Assembly: GCA_035462025.1 (NCBI GenBank)
Contig: DATHUR010000107.1
Location: forward strand, 1 to 17,143
DNA: 17,143 nucleotides
Direction: 5' to 3'
Source of the DNA: Egicoccus sp035462025
Lineage (GTDB): Bacteria > Actinomycetota > Nitriliruptoria > Nitriliruptorales > Nitriliruptoraceae
The position numbers were made by a program, and so were the translations under genes. Positions within the stretch are counted from its first letter, which is position 1. Each line of letters begins with the position of its first letter. This document shows positions 13,396-17,143 of the stretch, in pieces. The notes beneath the pieces were generated by a model. That model ran no database searches. It saw only the letters and a program-made list of their open reading frames with translations, and had not been told where the DNA came from.

Positions 13396-14166
13396 ATGGC
13401 GCGCGCCACCCCGTTGACCATTCCCGAGTCCGACCCGCGGGCCTGCAGCGCCGGAGCCCGGGTCAACGCCCTGGGTCGGGTGCCGTTCTTCGCCGGTCTC
13501 GACCACGACCGCCTGCACCGCGTCGACGGCCGGGCCGGCATGCACGGCATCGCCGCGGGGGAGGCGGTCTACCTGGCCGGACACGCCGCCGAGCGCCTGT
13601 ACGTGGTCGCCACGGGCGTGGCCAAGCTCACCGTCACGACCGGGGACGGCGACGAGGTCCTGCTCGACGTCGTCGGTCCGGGCGCGTTCCTGGGCACGCT
13701 GCCGAGCCTGGGCGGGTCGACCTACGCCGAGGACGCCTGGGCGTTGACCAGCGGCTGCCTGCTGTCGTTCACCGCCGCGCAGTTCGACGCGGTGCTCGAC
13801 GAGCACCCCCGGGTCGCGCGACAGGCCCTCGCGGCCGTCGGCGCGCGGCTGCAGGCGGCGCAGGACCGTGTCCGCCGCGGCGCGTCCGGCTCGGCCGCGG
13901 CACGGATCGCGGGAACGCTGCTGGTGCTGGGGGAGCGCCTCGGGTCCGTCCGCGACGGCCGCATCGTCCTGGACGTGCCGCTTGCGAGAGAGGACCTCGC
14001 AAGCCTCGCCGGCTGCGCTCCCGAGACGGTCAGCCGCCACCTTGCGGTGTGGAAGCGGGAGGGCGTCGTCGACACCGGTCGCCGCTGGGTGGCGATCCGG
14101 CAGCCGGGCCGCCTCGCGGAGGTCGCCGGGGTGACCACCGCGCTGCAGACCCCGTCCGGGGCCTGA
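13396..14166 (+). CDS. Crp/Fnr-family transcription regulator
   Basis: 256 residues; ATG 13396 has GGAG five bases upstream. An open frame extends far upstream, but it overlaps the divergent hydrolase and is not real. Residues ~28-125 form a cyclic-nucleotide-binding fold (N-A-L-G-R-V-P-F-F-A-G-L start, then G-E-A-V-Y-L-A-G, L-Y-V-V-A-T-G-V-A-K-L). The phosphate-binding cassette lacks the Glu and Arg-Ser of CRP (residues 94-110 read G-P-G-A-F-L-G-T-L-P...), so cAMP binding is unlikely. A dimer helix follows, then a winged helix with L-A-R-E-D-L-A-S-L-A-G-C and recognition helix P-E-T-V-S-R (209-214). The E-x-x-S-R pattern is FNR-like rather than CRP-like. Cysteines are C17, C121 and C207, not an FNR iron-sulfur set. 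It probably controls the downstream metal operon, whose promoter carries a matching palindrome. Confidence 0.88.
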   Translation: MARATPLTIPESDPRACSAGARVNALGRVPFFAGLDHDRLHRVDGRAGMHGIAAGEAVYLAGHAAERLYVVATGVAKLTVTTGDGDEVLLDVVGPGAFLGTLPSLGGSTYAEDAWALTSGCLLSFTAAQFDAVLDEHPRVARQALAAVGARLQAAQDRVRRGASGSAAARIAGTLLVLGERLGSVRDGRIVLDVPLAREDLASLAGCAPETVSRHLAVWKREGVVDTGRRWVAIRQPGRLAEVAGVTTALQTPSGA

Positions 14167-14195
14167 ATCGTGGCCGCAAACCGACCGGTCGCTAC

Positions 14196-14209
14196 CTGAC
14201 ACCGGTCAG
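14196..14209 (+). promoter_or_regulatory. Palindromic operator CTGAC-N4-GTCAG, likely Crp/Fnr-type site
   Basis: A perfect 5-4-5 palindrome, CTGAC (14196-14200), ACCG, GTCAG (14205-14209). It has the TGA core and four-base spacer of FNR-family sites (TTGAT-N4-ATCAA). It lies 30 bases after the stop of the Crp/Fnr gene. If TACCGT at 14231-14236 is the -10 element, the centre is near -40.5, the usual class II activator position. Confidence 0.55.
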
Positions 14210-14230
14210 TTTCGAAACGCGCGGCGTCCG

Positions 14231-14236
14231 TACCGT
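14231..14236 (+). promoter_or_regulatory. Candidate -10 element of the metal-chaperone/ATPase operon
   Basis: TACCGT predicts transcription start near 14243 and a leader of about 40 bases before the ATG at 14283. The expected -35 position (about 14208-14213) reads AGTTTC, a poor match, which fits a promoter that needs an activator. Confidence 0.4.
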
Positions 14237-14282
14237 CGTTGTTGTCGCCACACCGGCGGCCATCGACGGCAAGGACCGATCC

Positions 14283-14522
14283 ATGAGCTCCCAGACCTCC
14301 GCCACCACCCACACCCTGCTGCGCGCCGAGGGCTTCTCGTGCCCGTCGTGCGTCGCCAAGATCGAGAAGCAGGTCGGCCGCCTCCCCGGCGTCGCGGACG
14401 TGACCGTGCACTTCGCCTCGTCCCGCATCGAGGTCGACCACGATCCGGCCATCGCGGGTGTGGACGACCTGGTCGCCGCGGTCGCCAAGGCGGGCTACGT
14501 CGCCGTGCCCGCGGCCTTCTGA
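14283..14522 (+). CDS. Free-standing heavy-metal-associated (HMA) domain protein, metallochaperone-like
   Basis: 79 residues; ATG 14283 has AAGGA seven bases upstream. The whole protein is one HMA (ferredoxin-like beta-alpha-beta-beta-alpha-beta) domain. It has G-F-S-C-P-S-C-V-A-K-I-E (metal-binding C20 and C23), L-P-G-V-A-D-V-T-V-H-F-A and a closing A-G-Y-V-A-V. Normal HMA proteins have M-x-C-x-x-C; here the residue two before the first Cys is Phe, not Met. It probably carries a soft metal ion in the cytoplasm and delivers it to the P-type ATPase encoded 39 bp downstream, which has no HMA domain of its own. CopZ-like by fold, but the metal (Cu, Zn, other) is not certain. Confidence 0.85.
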   Translation: MSSQTSATTHTLLRAEGFSCPSCVAKIEKQVGRLPGVADVTVHFASSRIEVDHDPAIAGVDDLVAAVAKAGYVAVPAAF

Positions 14523-14561
14523 GTCTGCGCTTCTCGCCCACCCCCCTCGAAGGACGCGACC

Positions 14562-16547
14562 ATGCCAGCCCTCTCCCTGCCCCTCGGACGCTGGACCGTG
14601 CCGGCCGTGTCCGGCCTGCTCATCGCCGCGTCCTTCGTCGCCGACCTCCTCACCACCTCCGCGCTGCCCGGCGACCTCGCCATGGTCGCCGCGGCGGTCG
14701 TCGCCGGGACCCCGATCGTGCGCAGCGCCCTGCGGGCGTTGCGTGGCCGGGTCGTCGGCATCGACCTGCTCGTTGCCGTGGCCAGTGTCGGCGCGATCGT
14801 CATCGGCGAGTACTGGGAGGCGGCCGCGGTCACCTTCCTGTTCGCGGTCGGACATGCGCTCGAGGCCGCGACCCTGGCCAAGACCCGCTCCGCGCTGGCC
14901 GAGCTGATCGCCGTGGCCCCCGACGTCGCGGTGGTCCTGCGCGACGGCACGCAGCACGAGGTCCCGGCGGGCCAGGTGGAGACCGGGGAGGTGGTCCTGG
15001 TCAAGAACGGGGCCAAGGTGCCCGTCGACGGCGACGTGGTCGCCGGCAATGGCGCCCTGGACGAAGCGTCGATCACCGGCGAGTCGATCCCGGTCGAGAA
15101 GGCCGCGGGCGACCGGGTCTACGCCGGCACGATCTCGCGGGGCGGTGTCCTGCAGGTGCGTGCCACCGGTGTGGGAGCCGACACCACGCTGGCGCGCATC
15201 ATCCACCGCGTCGAGGAAGCGCAGGACGCCAAGGCCCCCACCCAGCAGTTCATGGACCGGTTCTCGGCCTGGTACACGCCCGGGATCATGGTCTTGGCGC
15301 TGGTCGCCGGGCTGGTCACCGGCGACGTCGCGCTCGCGCTGACCCTGCTCGTGATCGGCTGCCCCGGCGCGCTGGTCATCTCGATCCCGGTCTCGATCGT
15401 CGCCGGCATCGGCCGTGCCGCCCGCGACGGGATCCTGATCAAGGGCGGCGAGTACCTCGAGACCTCGGCCCGTATCAGCGCGGTCGCCATAGACAAGACC
15501 GGCACGCTGACCTCGGGACGGCCGCGTGTCACCGACGTCGTCGTCCTCGATGCCGGCAGCGATCGTGACGACGTGCTGCGATGGGCGGCCCGCGCCGAAG
15601 CCGGCTCAGAACACCCGCTGGCCCGACCGATCGTGGACGCTGCCCTCGACGCCGGCCTCGAGTTCGACGGCATGCCCGACGCCACCGAGCCCGTACCGGG
15701 CCGTGGCATCACCGCCACCCTGGACGGCAGCCGCGTCCTGGTCGGCAACCTCGTGCTGCTGGTCGACGCCGGCCTCACGGACACCGACGCCGCGGCCCGC
15801 GTCGCGGACGAGCTCGCCGCAGCCGGCCGGACACCGATGCTGGTCGCGGTCGACGGGCGCGTCCTCGGCGTGGTCGCGGTGGCCGACGAGGTGCGACCGG
15901 AGGCGGCCGCCATGGTCGCCCGACTGCACGAGGTGGGCGTCGAGAAGGTCGTGATGCTCACGGGCGACGTCCCCCTGGTGGCGCACGCCATCGCCGCCGC
16001 CACCGGCGTCGACGAGGTCCATGCGGGCCTGTTGCCCGAGGACAAGCTCGACGTCGTCACCGCCATGCAGCGTGACGGCCACACGGTCGCGATGGTCGGT
16101 GACGGCGTCAACGACGCCCCGGCGCTGGCGGCCGCCGACATCGGTGTGGCGATGGGCGCGGCCGGATCCGCGGTCGCGGTCGAGACCGCCGACATCGCCC
16201 TGATGGGGGACCGGTTGCTCCGGCTGCCCGAAGCCGTCGGCCTGGCGCGACGCACCGTGGCCAACATGCACCAGAACGTCACGGTCGCCCTCGTGACCGT
16301 CGGTCTGCTGCTGCTCGGGGTGCTGCTGGGTGGCGTCACGATGTCGCTGGGCATGCTGGTGCACGAGGCGTCGGTGCTGCTCGTGATCGGCAACGCGATG
16401 CGGCTGCTGCGCCGCCGCCGGCGCGCGGGTCAGGCCGGCACGCCGTCGGCGGCGCTCACCAGCGCAGCGACGTCGAGCTTGGACATGCCGAGCATCGCCT
16501 CGGTCGCCCGGCGGGCCCGCTCGGGGTCGGGGTCGGCGAGCAACTGA
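14562..16547 (+). CDS. P1B-type heavy-metal-transporting ATPase with CPG/HEAS variant motifs
   Basis: 661 residues; ATG 14562 follows GAAGGA at eight bases. It uses ATP to move a heavy-metal ion across the cytoplasmic membrane. Four N-terminal helices (about 13-105) come first, with no N-terminal metal domain. The actuator loop has T-G-E-S (172-175). The ion-binding helix has C-P-G (267-269) in place of the usual C-P-C or S-P-C. The phosphorylation site is D-K-T-G-T-L-T (D311), followed by S-E-H-P-L (HP at 351-352), M-L-T-G-D and G-D-G-V-N-D (513-518). The last helix carries H-E-A-S (601-604), close to the H-E-G-G/S-T of the P1B-4 class. The metal cannot be assigned. The C-terminal ~38 residues after R-R-R-R-R are non-conserved and are encoded antisense to the next gene, probably an extension from a lost stop. 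Confidence 0.9.
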   Translation: MPALSLPLGRWTVPAVSGLLIAASFVADLLTTSALPGDLAMVAAAVVAGTPIVRSALRALRGRVVGIDLLVAVASVGAIVIGEYWEAAAVTFLFAVGHALEAATLAKTRSALAELIAVAPDVAVVLRDGTQHEVPAGQVETGEVVLVKNGAKVPVDGDVVAGNGALDEASITGESIPVEKAAGDRVYAGTISRGGVLQVRATGVGADTTLARIIHRVEEAQDAKAPTQQFMDRFSAWYTPGIMVLALVAGLVTGDVALALTLLVIGCPGALVISIPVSIVAGIGRAARDGILIKGGEYLETSARISAVAIDKTGTLTSGRPRVTDVVVLDAGSDRDDVLRWAARAEAGSEHPLARPIVDAALDAGLEFDGMPDATEPVPGRGITATLDGSRVLVGNLVLLVDAGLTDTDAAARVADELAAAGRTPMLVAVDGRVLGVVAVADEVRPEAAAMVARLHEVGVEKVVMLTGDVPLVAHAIAAATGVDEVHAGLLPEDKLDVVTAMQRDGHTVAMVGDGVNDAPALAAADIGVAMGAAGSAVAVETADIALMGDRLLRLPEAVGLARRTVANMHQNVTVALVTVGLLLLGVLLGGVTMSLGMLVHEASVLLVIGNAMRLLRRRRRAGQAGTPSAALTSAATSSLDMPSIASVARRARSGSGSASN

Positions 16548-16912
16548 TCGAGCACCTTGGGCACCACCTGCCAGGACAGCCCGTAGCGGTCCTTGAGCCA
16601 GCCGCACTGGGACGGCTCGCCACCTTCGACCAGCGTGTCCCAATAGTGGTCGACCTCGGCCTGGTCCTCGCACGGGATCATGAACGACACCGCCTCGGTG
16701 AACGGGAACAGTGGCCCGCCGTTGATCCCGACGAACGGCTGGCCGGCGAGTTCGAACTCGACGGTCACGACCGTTCCGGGCTCGCCGGGGCCGGCGTCGG
16801 TGTAGCGCATCACGTTCGTGATGCGGGAGTCGGGGAAGGTCGACACGTAGAACGCGGCGGCCTCCTCGGCTTCGCTGTCGAACCAGAGGTTGGGGATGAT
16901 GCGGGGCTGCAT
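16430..16912 (-). CDS. VOC-superfamily (PhnB/glyoxalase-like) protein
   Basis: 160 residues; ATG 16912 has GAGGAG six bases upstream. The sequence is typical of small PhnB-like/3-demethylubiquinone-9 3-methyltransferase-like VOC proteins. It opens with I-I-P-N-L-W-F-D-S-E-A-E-E-A-A-A-F-Y and continues with F-P-D-S-R-I, G-I-N-G-G-P-x-F-P-F-T-E-A-V-S-F. The ending is the hallmark G-G-E-P-S-Q-C-G-W-L-K-D-R-Y-G-L-S-W-Q-V-V-P and a helical tail (A-T-E-A-M-L-G-M-S-K-L-D). Its biochemical role is usually unknown; the fold is shared with glyoxalases and antibiotic-resistance proteins. The last 118 bases overlap the ATPase gene antisense. It lies 32 bp downstream of a GNAT gene on the same strand and is probably co-transcribed. 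Confidence 0.88.
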   Translation of the reverse strand: MQPRIIPNLWFDSEAEEAAAFYVSTFPDSRITNVMRYTDAGPGEPGTVVTVEFELAGQPFVGINGGPLFPFTEAVSFMIPCEDQAEVDHYWDTLVEGGEPSQCGWLKDRYGLSWQVVPKVLDQLLADPDPERARRATEAMLGMSKLDVAALVSAADGVPA

Positions 16913-16944
16913 GTCGCGCTCCTCGTCAGCAGCGGGTGGGTGCC

Positions 16945-17143
16945 TCAGATGGACGTGGTGGCCGACCCGAACTCATCGGTCGGTGACGCGGTCCGGTCCA
17001 GCACCATCATCCGGCAGGTGCCGACCTCGTCGTCCTCGAACGTGCCGAGCGAGCGGAAGCCGGCGTTTGCCAGGGCGCGCCACGACGCCTCGTTGGCCTC
17101 CTGCGGTGACGCGCAGACCTGCGTCCACCCGGGGTGGTGCGCG
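16945..17143 (-). CDS. GNAT-family acetyltransferase, C-terminal part only (gene runs off the window)
   Basis: Reading the minus strand from the right edge, the frame is open for 65 codons to a TGA at 16945-16947. It contains S-P-Q-E-A-N-E-A-S-W-R-A-L-A-N-A-G-F-R-S-L-G-T-F-E-D. This is the characteristic end of the GNAT fold, with an N-x-A-S-x-R-x-L-x-x-A-G-F acetyl-CoA-site helix and the following strand. It then ends in M-M-V-L-D-R plus a short tail. The start and N-terminal half are outside the window. The substrate cannot be inferred. It is followed at 32 bp by the VOC gene on the same strand. Confidence 0.75.
   Translation of the reverse strand, partial: AHHPGWTQVCASPQEANEASWRALANAGFRSLGTFEDDEVGTCRMMVLDRTASPTDEFGSATTSI

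Noticed and set aside
14182..14191. CGACCGGTCG palindrome before the FNR-type site as a separate operator
   Set aside because: A short self-complementary GC-rich decamer is expected by chance; noted only as a possible second half-site.
15119..16393. Minus-strand open frame of 424 codons opposite the P-type ATPase, Ser/Thr/Arg-rich
   Set aside because: Shadow of the ATPase reading frame; no domain or ribosome-site support.

Overview
The window is very GC-rich, and most codons end in G or C. The GlnA2-like glutamine synthetase is fused end to end with glnE, a GlnR-type operator lies upstream, and two genes have candidate leaderless starts. Together these point to an actinobacterium. A deep-branching high-GC lineage (Nitriliruptoria/Egibacter-like) is my guess and cannot be proved from the sequence alone. 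I see no rRNA, tRNA, CRISPR array or insertion sequence.

Left part (1-4424): the 3' end of a large extracellular protein built from repeated carboxypeptidase-regulatory/Ig-like modules with an acidic Thr/Pro tail. It is followed by a convergent single-pass membrane protein and then a divergent two-gene unit (2972-3919 and 3906-4424, overlapping by 14 bases). The first protein of that unit carries an N-terminal L-x-x-Q-x-x-A-G-N-A-A-V stretch, which resembles the leader often seen on proteins encoded with extracellular contractile injection systems (eCIS). The rest of such a cluster, if present, would lie left of the window.

Nitrogen block (4425-8991): a stem-loop, then a three-half-site GlnR box directly upstream of a GlnA2-type glutamine synthetase. 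Its stop codon abuts the start of glnE, the bifunctional GS adenylyltransferase/adenylyl-removing enzyme. This GlnA has Phe where adenylylatable GS has its target Tyr, so GlnE probably acts on another GS encoded elsewhere.

Middle minus-strand block (8999-13257): from the promoter-distal end, a two-helix membrane protein, a strong 19-bp hairpin, a lipoprotein with two near-identical His-containing domains, a polytopic membrane protein with a GHELGY motif, and a secreted S15/CocE-type hydrolase with an Arg/Asp/Gly-rich linker.

Right metal module (13396-16547): a Crp/Fnr-family regulator with an FNR-type recognition helix (E-T-V-S-R), a free-standing CxxC heavy-metal-binding domain protein, and a P1B-type ATPase. 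The ATPase has an unusual C-P-G motif in the ion-binding helix and H-E-A-S in the last helix. A perfect CTGAC-N4-GTCAG palindrome sits about 40.5 bases upstream of the predicted start of the metal operon, the classic class II FNR activator position. This suggests a self-contained regulator/chaperone/exporter system and is the strongest candidate for something new here. The window closes with a VOC/PhnB-like protein whose gene overlaps the ATPase tail antisense by 118 bp, and the C-terminal part of a GNAT acetyltransferase.
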